Assembly: GCA_017502165.1 (NCBI GenBank)
Contig: JAFVVO010000030.1
Location: 1-64,000, forward strand
Length of the DNA stretch: 64,000 bases
Reading direction: 5' to 3'
DNA from: Clostridia bacterium
GTDB lineage: Bacteria; Bacillota; Clostridia; Christensenellales; QALW01
Shown here: piece by piece, positions 33,080-40,649 of the stretch
Position numbering within the stretch: the first letter of the stretch is position 1
Layout of the letters: every line of letters begins with the position of its first letter
Position numbers and translations under genes: made by a program
Notes under the pieces: generated by a model
What the model was told of the DNA's origin: nothing
The model's input: only the letters and a program-made list of their open reading frames with translations
Databases searched by the model: none

Positions 33080-33616
33080 ATGACTACACAGATTCTTATT
33101 GCTGGCTTCGGCGGACAAGGCGTTTTATTTGCAGGTAAGTTTATTGCTTATAAGGGACTTGTTGAGGGCAAGGAGTTAAGCTGGTTGCCTTCTTACGGCC
33201 CCGAAATGCGCGGCGGTACTGCTAACTGCAGTGTTATTCTCAGCGACGAACCCGTTGGCTCACCAATCGTTTCCGAGCCCGACGTTTTGATGGTTATGAA
33301 CCTTCCTTCACTTGATAAGTATGAAAATGCTGCAGTAAAGGGCGCAAGCATCTTTGTTGACAGCACGTTAATCGGACGTAAGGTTGTTCGCGACGACGTA
33401 AAGGCATTTTATATTCCTGCTACTCAGATGGCTATTGACGCAGGCGTTCCTACTCTTGCCAATATGATTATGGTTGGTAAAATGCTTAAGGAAACAGGCG
33501 TGCTTTCCTTCGAAAACACTGTTGAAACCTTAAAGAAAATCGTATCTGCAAAGCGCGCAGAGCTTTTGGATATGAATATTAAGGCTCTTGAAGCAGGCTA
33601 TAATTACAAAGGCTAA
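33080..33616 (+). CDS. 2-oxoacid:ferredoxin oxidoreductase, gamma subunit
   Basis: This 178-residue PorC/VorC-like subunit opens with ILIAGFGGQGVLFAGK, the Rossmann-like glycine loop of the family that contacts CoA. It then has LPSYGPEMRGGTANC, the typical gamma-subunit stretch. ATG 33080 follows AAGGAGG; a start 45 bases upstream would overlap the beta gene without a ribosome site. It is the last gene of the Val T-box operon and is followed by a terminator. Confidence 0.9.
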   Translation: MTTQILIAGFGGQGVLFAGKFIAYKGLVEGKELSWLPSYGPEMRGGTANCSVILSDEPVGSPIVSEPDVLMVMNLPSLDKYENAAVKGASIFVDSTLIGRKVVRDDVKAFYIPATQMAIDAGVPTLANMIMVGKMLKETGVLSFENTVETLKKIVSAKRAELLDMNIKALEAGYNYKG

Positions 33617-33628
33617 TTAATAAAACAG

Positions 33629-33663
33629 AGAAATCATCGGTAAAATGGTGATTTCTTTTTTTG
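33629..33663 (+). terminator. Terminator of the Val T-box / VOR operon
   Basis: Arms AGAAATCATC and GGTGATTTCT (33629-33656) are followed by a T-run to 33662. Confidence 0.8.
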
Positions 33664-33772
33664 CTATTTATTAGCGGTGGCATACTTGTGGATAATATCT
33701 GCAAATGAAAAGTTAATCACATTGTGAATTCAAATTAGTAAAGAAAATCAATAGGAAAAAGAGAGTAAAAAA

Positions 33773-33796
33773 ACACCGACTCAAGCGAGTCGGTGT
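33773..33796. terminator. Bidirectional terminator, end of opp operon
   Basis: ACACCGACTC and GAGTCGGTGT form a perfect 10-base stem with a 4-base loop. A-run and T-run flanks serve both directions, including the oppA gene on the minus strand. Confidence 0.88.
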
Positions 33797-33837
33797 TTTT
33801 GTCTTATTGAGTGCGTTAAGACGATTTAAGATTGAAA

Positions 33838-35613
33838 TTATTCAGCTACAGTGATGTTGTAGTATTTCTGAAGAGTTTCAACAGCCTTTGCAACGTTTCC
33901 GGAGAAAGCGTCAGCAGAGGTATCATAGTAACCAACATAAGTTGCGCCGGCAGCCTTGTTAGCGTTCTTGTAGAACTCTGAACCGTCTGCTTCGGTCATA
34001 CCCATAGCAACGAAGGAGGAAGCAGGAACTTCACCAGCCTGTGAAACGTTTGCTACGATGTGGTTACGGTCAAGAATAAGACCAAATGCCTTACGGATTT
34101 CCTGCTGAGCCTTTTCCTTTTCAACTGCGGAAAGGGTTGAGCCGGGAAGAAGATCCTGGTTGATGTTCCAGCATACATAGTAAGTACCGATCTGACCAGC
34201 GATTACGAATTCGTCGGCATAATCGGTCTTAAGAGCAGCGATTTCGTTGGTGGGAACGTCATCGATGAATAACCAGTCACCCTTCTTGAAGTTTGTTAAC
34301 ATATTGTTAGCATCATCGGAAAGGTAGCAGTTAAGCTCTTCCATCTTAACGGAAGCTGCATCGTGGTAGTTAGCGTTCTTCTTAAGAGTGATAACGCTGT
34401 CATGAGTCCAAGCATCCATCTTATATGCACCGTTGCAGATGTAGGTTGCAGGTTCGGTAGCCCACTTCTCAGAAGTATAAGCTGAGCTATGTACGGGGAA
34501 GTAGGTGGGGAATGCAAGGAGTTCGTTCCAGTAAGCAACTGCGTTAGAAAGAGTAACGGTGATGGTCTTTGCAGCATCATCAGCTACAACAGCAAGGTCG
34601 TCCTTGTTGTCAGTGCCGTAGCCCTTAACAACTTCGAACATATAACCATAGTCAGCACCGAGCTCAGTAGAAGCAGCACGCTTCCAAGCGTTAACGAAGT
34701 CAGAAGCCTTTAACTCGTCGCCGTTTGACCACTTAAGGCCGTCACGAAGAGTGTAGGTGTAGGTAACAGTACCGTCATCGTTTACTACGCCTTCAACAAG
34801 TTCTTTAGCGCAATCGGGAGCGATTACGAACTTGCCGTCAACATAGGTCCACTTTGCAAGGCCGGAGAACATCTGAACGAGCATTGTTGCACCGTCAACT
34901 GCAGAGTTAAGAGCGGGATCAAGAGTATCGGGCTCAGAAGCAAGGCAAACGTTAAGCTTGTCGGTCTTGCCGTCAACAGTTGTGTACATGAAGTACTTAT
35001 AGCCAAGGGGGTTGGAGTAGAAGCCTTCTACCTTGTCATCGATCATATAAAGGTCGGTGTAGTAGTAGATAGGAGTAATGCAACCGGTTGCCATAAGCAT
35101 ATCTTCAGCAATGTGCATCAAAGCATAACGGTCTTCTGCCTTGGTGGTAGCTTTGATCTTAGCAATAAGAACGTCATAGGTTTCTGCCCAGGTCTTATTT
35201 TCGATCTTTTCGCCGCCGTAAGGAGTAAGATCTACGCTATACATAGCAAGGTCTTTATGAGCGCCCTTACCGAACTGAACGTCGTTGTTACCGGAATTGC
35301 TGGTCCACATATCAAGGAAGCAGATGGGATCGTTGTAGTCAGCAACCCAACCGTTACGAGCAACACCGTATTCACCGTTTTTACGGGTGTTAAGGAAGGT
35401 GTTCCATTCCTGGTTTTCAAGGGTCATTGTAACGCCAACGGTAGCAAATGCAGACTGAATGTACTCAGCAATAGCCTTGTGTGCATCACTTGTGTTGTAG
35501 AGATATTTTAATGTGGGAGGAGCGATTTTTTCAGCAGAATTGTCCTGAGGTGTGCAAGCAGTAATGCCCAACAACAAAACAACTGCTAAAACCATAGCAA
35601 GGATTTTTTTCAT
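33838..35613 (-). CDS. oppA: OppA-type peptide-binding lipoprotein with circularly permuted domain order
   Basis: This 591-residue extracellular lipoprotein captures peptides for OppBCDF. A lipobox (LGITAC, Cys20) follows a signal peptide. The remarkable point is segment order. Residues about 32-212 (LKYLYNTSDAHKAIAE, LENQEWNTFLNTRKNGEYGVAR, GWVADYNDP, PIYYYTDLYMIDDKV) match the C-terminal end of classical OppA. Residues about 218-591 (LNVCLASEPDTLDPALNS, TYTLRDGLKWSNGDELKASD, VRKAF-like QQEIRKAFGLILDRN) match its N-terminal part. Each segment occurs once and together they give a full-length protein, so this is a circular permutation, not a fragment or a fusion of two genes. The break lies just before the LLYNTSD-type strand. 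It is the last gene of the operon, with GAAAGGAATGATT before ATG 35613. Confidence 0.88.
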   Translation of the reverse strand: MKKILAMVLAVVLLLGITACTPQDNSAEKIAPPTLKYLYNTSDAHKAIAEYIQSAFATVGVTMTLENQEWNTFLNTRKNGEYGVARNGWVADYNDPICFLDMWTSNSGNNDVQFGKGAHKDLAMYSVDLTPYGGEKIENKTWAETYDVLIAKIKATTKAEDRYALMHIAEDMLMATGCITPIYYYTDLYMIDDKVEGFYSNPLGYKYFMYTTVDGKTDKLNVCLASEPDTLDPALNSAVDGATMLVQMFSGLAKWTYVDGKFVIAPDCAKELVEGVVNDDGTVTYTYTLRDGLKWSNGDELKASDFVNAWKRAASTELGADYGYMFEVVKGYGTDNKDDLAVVADDAAKTITVTLSNAVAYWNELLAFPTYFPVHSSAYTSEKWATEPATYICNGAYKMDAWTHDSVITLKKNANYHDAASVKMEELNCYLSDDANNMLTNFKKGDWLFIDDVPTNEIAALKTDYADEFVIAGQIGTYYVCWNINQDLLPGSTLSAVEKEKAQQEIRKAFGLILDRNHIVANVSQAGEVPASSFVAMGMTEADGSEFYKNANKAAGATYVGYYDTSADAFSGNVAKAVETLQKYYNITVAE

Positions 35614-35653
35614 AAATAATCATTCCTTTCAAATTTATGTTTCAAATGCTTCC

Positions 35654-35674
35654 TGTTCCGGCACTCACGGAACA
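35654..35674 (-). other. Intercistronic hairpin between oppF and oppA
   Basis: TGTTCCG (35654-35660) and CGGAACA (35668-35674) form a perfect 7-base stem around a 7-base loop without a T-run. It is placed between the ATPase gene and the binding-protein gene, so it may protect or process the message to raise binding-protein yield, as in other transport operons. Confidence 0.5.
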
Positions 35675-35690
35675 AGGAGCACCATCAACC

Positions 35691-36677
35691 TTAGTTAATT
35701 TTGTCGATATTATGACAAGCAACAAAATGTCCTTTTGAAATTTCCTTAAATTCAGGAGTTTCCATAGCGCACTGCTCGGTTGCGTGGGGGCAACGGGTGC
35801 GGAAGGGGCAGCCTGAGGGAGCGTTCAAGGGACTGGGAATATCACCCGAAAGCATAATTCGCTTATTTGCTCGAGCTACCTGAGGATCAGGTACGGGAAC
35901 GGCAGACATCAATGCCTTTGAGTAGGGGTGAAGGGGACGGGAATAAATTTCCTCAGCATCGGCAAGCTCAACGATCTTACCGAGATACATAACGGCGATT
36001 CTATCACTTATGTGGCGAACTACCAAGAGGTTGTGGGCAATGAATAAATAGGTGAGTCCTAATTTATCCTGCAATTCGTCAAACATATTGATAACCTGAG
36101 CCTGAATGGAAACGTCAAGAGCGGAAACGGGCTCGTCGCACACGATAAACTCGGGGTTAACGGCTAACGCGCGGGCAATACCGATACGCTGTCTTTGTCC
36201 GCCGGAAAATTCGTGGGCGTAACGGGAAGCGTGTTCACTGTTAAGACCAACGTAATCCATAAGCTCTAAGATGCGCTCTCTGCGTTCTTCTTTAGTTGAG
36301 TAAAGGTTATGAACGTCAAGAGGCTCACCGATAATGTCAGCAACGGTCATTCTGGGGTTAAGTGATGAATAGGGGTCCTGAAAAACCATTGTTGCTTTTT
36401 TGCGGAATTCGTTAATATCAGCCTTTGTTTTAATCTGCTTGCCGTTGTACCAGATTTCGCCGGCGGTGGGCTTATAGAGATTAAGTATTGTTCTGCCGAC
36501 GGTGGTTTTACCGCAACCGGATTCACCAACCAGACCGAGAGTTTCTTTTTTGTTGATGTAGAAAGAAACGTCGTCAACAGCCTTTAAGGGCTTTGATTTG
36601 AAGACACCAACGTTAATGTCAAAATACTGTTTAAGATTTTTGACTTCTAACAGGGGAGTGTTTTCGTTATTGTTCAT
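35691..36677 (-). CDS. oppF: Oligopeptide ABC transporter ATPase OppF
   Basis: This 328-residue cytoplasmic ATPase energises peptide uptake with OppD. It has Walker A GESGCGKTTVGR (about residue 55), signature FSGGQRQRIGIARAL, Walker B FIVCDEPVSALD and the H-loop FIAHNLLV. The C-terminal oligopeptide extension contains GCPFRTRCPHATEQC, the Cys-rich segment typical of Opp/Dpp ATPases. It overlaps oppD by 11 bases. The length and family features agree with OppF/DppF. Confidence 0.93.
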   Translation of the reverse strand: MNNNENTPLLEVKNLKQYFDINVGVFKSKPLKAVDDVSFYINKKETLGLVGESGCGKTTVGRTILNLYKPTAGEIWYNGKQIKTKADINEFRKKATMVFQDPYSSLNPRMTVADIIGEPLDVHNLYSTKEERRERILELMDYVGLNSEHASRYAHEFSGGQRQRIGIARALAVNPEFIVCDEPVSALDVSIQAQVINMFDELQDKLGLTYLFIAHNLLVVRHISDRIAVMYLGKIVELADAEEIYSRPLHPYSKALMSAVPVPDPQVARANKRIMLSGDIPSPLNAPSGCPFRTRCPHATEQCAMETPEFKEISKGHFVACHNIDKIN

Positions 36678-37698
36678 TGGTCGTTTCCTCCTGTGTTTCA
36701 GATTTTTCTAACTTTAATTCGCCCTTTTCAACGGCCTCTTTGATATTCATCCAGCATGCAGCCTTGTGGTTTTCGCAAACCTCCATAATTTCGGCATTTT
36801 GGTTAATGCAGATTTTCATGGCGTTAGCGCAACGGGGAGCAAAGGGGCAGCCCTTGGGCATATTCAAAAGGTCAATGGGAGTACCCGTTATGGGCTGAAG
36901 CTTCGTACCTGCTGAGGTAGCGGTAGGAATGGAGCGCATAAGACCTTTAGTGTATTCGTGGTGGGGATTATAGAAGATTTCGTCAGTAGTGCCCTGCTCG
37001 CAAACGGAGCCTGCATACATAACGATAACCTCGTCGCACATTTGAGCAACAACGCCTAAGTCGTGGGTAATCATAATGATTGCCATACCCAGCTCCTTCT
37101 GAATGGAGTTCATAAGCTCAAGAATCTGTGCCTGAATAGTAACGTCAAGAGCGGTGGTGGGCTCGTCAGCAATCAAAATGTCAGGCTCGCAGGCAAGTGC
37201 CATAGCAATCATAACTCTTTGACGCATACCGCCTGAAAGCTCGTAGGGGTATTGATTCATACGCTTTTCAGGGTCGTTAACGTTAACTAAACGAAGCATC
37301 TCAATAGCGCGTTCCTTGGCTTGCGCTTTTGTGCGGTTTGTGTGAAGCAAAATTGCTTCCTTTAGCTGATGACCGATAGTGTAGGTGGGGTTAAGGGCGG
37401 TCATGGGGTCCTGGAAGATGATGGAAATCTTGTTGCCGCGAATGGTTTTCATAACCTTTTCGCCTGCGCCAACCAGTTCCTGACCGTTGAATTTAATTGA
37501 GCCGCCTACGATTTTACCGGCGCTTGCTAAAATTTGTAAAATGGAGTAAGCGGTTGCCGATTTACCTGAACCGGATTCGCCTACGATACCGAGAACTTTT
37601 CCTCTTTCAAGATCGAAGCTGACGCCGTTAACTGCTTTAACCTCGCCTGCATCAGTAAAGAAGGAGGAACGTAAATCTCTTACTTCAAGTAATGCCAT
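36667..37698 (-). CDS. oppD: Oligopeptide ABC transporter ATPase OppD
   Basis: This 343-residue partner ATPase has Walker A GESGSGKSATAY (about residue 40), signature ELSGGMRQRVMIAMAL, Walker B ILIADEPTTALD and H-loop MITHDLGV. Its C-terminal extension has GCPFAPRCANAMKIC, followed by a charged tail rich in Glu and Lys. The start at 37698 is followed upstream by oppC after 15 bases. It works as a heterodimer with OppF on the cytoplasmic side of OppBC. Confidence 0.93.
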   Translation of the reverse strand: MALLEVRDLRSSFFTDAGEVKAVNGVSFDLERGKVLGIVGESGSGKSATAYSILQILASAGKIVGGSIKFNGQELVGAGEKVMKTIRGNKISIIFQDPMTALNPTYTIGHQLKEAILLHTNRTKAQAKERAIEMLRLVNVNDPEKRMNQYPYELSGGMRQRVMIAMALACEPDILIADEPTTALDVTIQAQILELMNSIQKELGMAIIMITHDLGVVAQMCDEVIVMYAGSVCEQGTTDEIFYNPHHEYTKGLMRSIPTATSAGTKLQPITGTPIDLLNMPKGCPFAPRCANAMKICINQNAEIMEVCENHKAACWMNIKEAVEKGELKLEKSETQEETTNEQ

Positions 37699-37713
37699 TA
37701 ATTTGTACCTCCG

Positions 37714-38775
37714 TTATTTATTGAGCTTGGGATCAAAGGCGTCGCGAAGACCGTCACCAAACAGGTTTAATGAAAGAACGATGAGTGAAATTACAACTGC
37801 GGGAATAATTAAGCGGTATGAATAGGAGTGGATACCGTTTAATGCGTCAGAAGCCAGAGAGCCAAGGCTGGGCATAGGAGCGTTAACGCCTAAGCCAAGG
37901 AAGGAAAGATAGCTTTCTGTGAAGATGGCTGAGGGAATCTGAAGCGCAGTTGAGATGATTACAACACCGATGCAGTTGGGCATAAGGTGTTTTTTGATGA
38001 TTCTGCCGGGCTTTGCACCGCAGGCACGGGCTGCGAGTACGTATTCCTGCTCACGAAGAGAAAGAATCTGGCCACGGATAAGTCTTGACATGGAAACCCA
38101 GTACAAAAGACCGAATACGATGAACAAGCTTAAAATATTAAGACCTATTTTCTCTAAGACGGTTCCTTGTATCAGCTTATCAAGCCCTGAGTTGTTAAGT
38201 GCCGCTGAAAGCAGGATAACCATAAGCATATCGGGAAGTGAATAGATAATGTCTACTATTCGCATTATCACGATATCTACCTTGCCGCCGCAGTAGCCTG
38301 CGATTGAGCCTACGGTCATACCGATTACAAGTACGATAAGGCTGGCAAAGAAGCCTACCAGCAAGGAAATTCTTGTGCCGTAAACTACACGAATGAAATA
38401 GTCACGCCCTGCGGAGTCGGTTCCGAAGATGTGGGGGAACACGGTTTCGCCGGCTGCTATTTTTGCCTGCTCCGTTTCGCCGTATTCAAAGGGACGGAGG
38501 TTTGCATACGTGGGATCTACGGGCTTGCCTAATGAAATTCCAAGCTGCTTGTCATATTTATAAGGCCAGAAGAGAGGAATTAAAATACAGGCAAGTGTAA
38601 TAATAATTATCATAATAAAGCTGATAGTTGCAATTTTGTTTTTAAGTAAGCGCTTTACGCCGTCGCGGAAGAAGGTGGTTGACGGACGCATTTGCACCAT
38701 ATATTCTTTTTCAGCATCGGATGCGGGAAGGAACGAGTCCACGTTCAGATGCATATTAATAGGGAACTTTCTCAT
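37714..38775 (-). CDS. oppC: Oligopeptide ABC transporter permease OppC
   Basis: This 353-residue inner permease has a cytoplasmic N-terminal segment and a first helix at about residues 49-71. A long extracellular loop carries HIFGTDSAGRDYFIRVVYGTRISL, a hallmark of OppC/DppC. The rest is a five-helix core with the EAA-type loop EQEYVLAARACGAKPGRIIKKHLMPN that contacts the ATPases. It pairs with OppB to form the channel. GGAG lies upstream of the start. Confidence 0.92.
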   Translation of the reverse strand: MRKFPINMHLNVDSFLPASDAEKEYMVQMRPSTTFFRDGVKRLLKNKIATISFIMIIIITLACILIPLFWPYKYDKQLGISLGKPVDPTYANLRPFEYGETEQAKIAAGETVFPHIFGTDSAGRDYFIRVVYGTRISLLVGFFASLIVLVIGMTVGSIAGYCGGKVDIVIMRIVDIIYSLPDMLMVILLSAALNNSGLDKLIQGTVLEKIGLNILSLFIVFGLLYWVSMSRLIRGQILSLREQEYVLAARACGAKPGRIIKKHLMPNCIGVVIISTALQIPSAIFTESYLSFLGLGVNAPMPSLGSLASDALNGIHSYSYRLIIPAVVISLIVLSLNLFGDGLRDAFDPKLNK

Positions 38776-38807
38776 AATTATCTCCTAACGCTAATGTTAA
38801 TTCGGTG

Positions 38808-39737
38808 TTATTCAAATTTGATTCGGGGGTCAACAACCTTGTAGAGAATATCGCTTATAAGGTTCATAACAACGATAAGCACTGCAAGCACGATGGTGGT
38901 TCCCATAATCAAGGGATAGTCACGGTTAGTAATACTGCTTACGAATTCTCTGCCGATACCGGGAACTGCAAAAATCTGTTCAACAACAAGTGAGCCGGTA
39001 ACGATGTAAGCAAGCATAGGACCGAAATAAGTAATAACGGGGATAAGCGCATTCTTAAGCGCATGACCGAATAAAACCTTAATGTGAGGAACGCCCTTTG
39101 CCTTTGCCGTTACGATGTAATCCTGACCTAAAACGTCAAGCATTGAGGAACGGGTAAGACGGGTAATGTTGGAAAGGGGTGAAAGCGATAAGGTAATTAT
39201 CGGCAATATCAAGCCCTCTGCCGTGGAGCCGTTAGCGGGTAATATATTCAGCACTATGGCGAACAGTATCAATAGCAACGACCCCATTATAAATGACGGC
39301 ATTGAAACGAAGGCGGTTGTAAATACCATAATTATTCTATCAATAGGCTTGTTACGGCGAAGAGCGGCAACTGCACCTAAAATGATACCGAAGACCAATG
39401 CGATTGCGGCGGCGGCAACACCAAGCTTTGCGCTGGTTTGAAGACCGTCGGCAATAATATCCGCAACGTCACGTCCACGGGTTTTGATTGACGGGCCGAA
39501 GTCAAGCTCGGTAACAATATCCTTTAAGTAGGAAACGTACTGCTCAAACAAGGGTTTATCTAAACCGTATTTGGCTTCAAGAGCCTTTTGTGCCTCGGCA
39601 GAAATAGCCTTTTCGCTTGTGAAGGGGCCGCCGGGAACAGAGTGCATTACGAAAAACGTAATAGTAATTACCAGGAATACCGTAAACAGTGCAAGCAATA
39701 CACGCTTAACGATATAAAATGCCATTTTTGAATTCAA
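38808..39737 (-). CDS. oppB: Oligopeptide ABC transporter permease OppB
   Basis: This permease has about 309 residues and begins with the OppB/DppB-type first helix (AFYIVKRVLLALFTVFLVITITFFVMH). I place the start at the TTG ending at 39737, because GGAG lies 9 bases upstream. The next in-frame ATG (39725) is too far from that site, and a longer frame to 39797 adds an unlikely hydrophobic leader. The EAA loop is GQDYIVTAKAKGVPHIKVLFGHALKNA. It is the first gene of the opp operon. Confidence 0.9.
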   Translation of the reverse strand: MNSKMAFYIVKRVLLALFTVFLVITITFFVMHSVPGGPFTSEKAISAEAQKALEAKYGLDKPLFEQYVSYLKDIVTELDFGPSIKTRGRDVADIIADGLQTSAKLGVAAAAIALVFGIILGAVAALRRNKPIDRIIMVFTTAFVSMPSFIMGSLLLILFAIVLNILPANGSTAEGLILPIITLSLSPLSNITRLTRSSMLDVLGQDYIVTAKAKGVPHIKVLFGHALKNALIPVITYFGPMLAYIVTGSLVVEQIFAVPGIGREFVSSITNRDYPLIMGTTIVLAVLIVVMNLISDILYKVVDPRIKFE

Positions 39738-39883
39738 ATCGTTCAACTCCTTAAATAATTGTAAAAATGGTAGTAGAAATATTAAAAGCGTAAACAAAAG
39801 CTAAATTAAATTGAGATAGTGTAAAACGCTAATAAATAGTTCAAACAGTCCTCCAAGGCATAGAGGGGGACAATATATACTAT

Positions 39884-39912
39884 ATTATATATAATAAGCA
39901 AAAATTTGTAAA
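39884..39912 (-). promoter_or_regulatory. Promoter of the opp operon
   Basis: On the minus strand, TTTACA (39907-39912) and TATAAT (39884-39889) have a 17-base spacer in a very AT-rich stretch, about 150 bases before oppB. Confidence 0.75.
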
Positions 39913-39950
39913 GCAAAAGTTGCCTAAAAATTCACCAAAAATACAAAAAA

Positions 39951-39971
39951 ACGGCACATTTTACGTGCCGT
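39951..39971 (-). terminator. Terminator after the GlmU-like gene
   Basis: ACGGCAC and GTGCCGT form a perfect 7-base stem with a 7-base loop. On the minus strand it is followed by seven T bases. Confidence 0.85.
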
Positions 39972-39986
39972 TCGTTAAAAAAGATA

Positions 39987-40649
39987 TTATCTCATTTTCA
40001 CAACGTTGTCTGCCGATTTCACAATGGCGTTTTCGGGATAGACACCTCGCAGTGAGGTAAGGGGATAAACTCTGGTGCTTTTGCCAAGAATTGTTCCCGG
40101 ATTAAGCACGCAGCCGCAACCTACGTCTGCGCCGTCACCTAAAATCCCTCCGATTTTGCGAAGCCCTGTTTCGTAATCTTCATCGGAATGGATTACAACG
40201 TTATCCTTGGAGGCTTTAAGGTTTGAGCAAATGGAGCCTGCACCTATATGTGCCTTGTTGCCTAAAATGGAATCTCCAACGTAGTTATAGTGGGGAATCT
40301 GCGCGGAATCGAGAATAATGCAATTTTTTAGTTCGGTGGAATTTCCTATAACGCAGTTTCTGCCGAGGATAACACTTCCGCGGATAAAGGCACCGGGGCG
40401 GATTTCACATCCTGAGCCTATGATTGCAGGAGGCTCGATGGTGGCGGTGGGGTAAATCTTTACGTTTTCACCAACCAAAACACCCTCGGAATAGAGGGTA
40501 TAGCCTTCAATTCCCTTTTCAATTAGGGCTTTTGCGAAGCCTTTGATTTCGGGAAGCATCTCCCAGGGGTACTGATATTTATCGAAAAGCTCCGTTAAAT
40601 AGGGAGTTTCGCAGGAAAATAATTCTGCGGTTTTTACTTTTTTAATCAA
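39987..40649 (-). CDS. Left-handed beta-helix (GlmU C-domain-like) acyl/nucleotidyl-transferase-related protein
   Basis: This protein of about 220 residues lacks a nucleotidyltransferase domain. It is dominated by hexapeptide repeats (VLVGENVKIYPTATIEPP, then IIGSGCEIRPGAFIRG and VILGRNCVIGNSTELKN), which form a left-handed beta helix, with a HYNYVGDSILGNKAHIGAGS segment that closely recalls the acetyltransferase site of GlmU. The N-terminal 40 residues include ELFDKYQYPWEML. I choose the TTG at 40649 because AAAGAGG lies 8 bases upstream; another TTG at 40667 lacks one. It overlaps glmM by 8 bases. The pairing suggests a role in amino-sugar or UDP-GlcNAc metabolism, but the exact reaction is not certain. 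Confidence 0.78.
   Translation of the reverse strand: MIKKVKTAELFSCETPYLTELFDKYQYPWEMLPEIKGFAKALIEKGIEGYTLYSEGVLVGENVKIYPTATIEPPAIIGSGCEIRPGAFIRGSVILGRNCVIGNSTELKNCIILDSAQIPHYNYVGDSILGNKAHIGAGSICSNLKASKDNVVIHSDEDYETGLRKIGGILGDGADVGCGCVLNPGTILGKSTRVYPLTSLRGVYPENAIVKSADNVVKMR

Noticed and set aside
33838-35613. oppA as a fusion of two broken genes or a frameshifted pseudogene
   Set aside because: One uninterrupted frame with a signal peptide contains each OppA segment exactly once, in permuted order; nothing is missing or duplicated.
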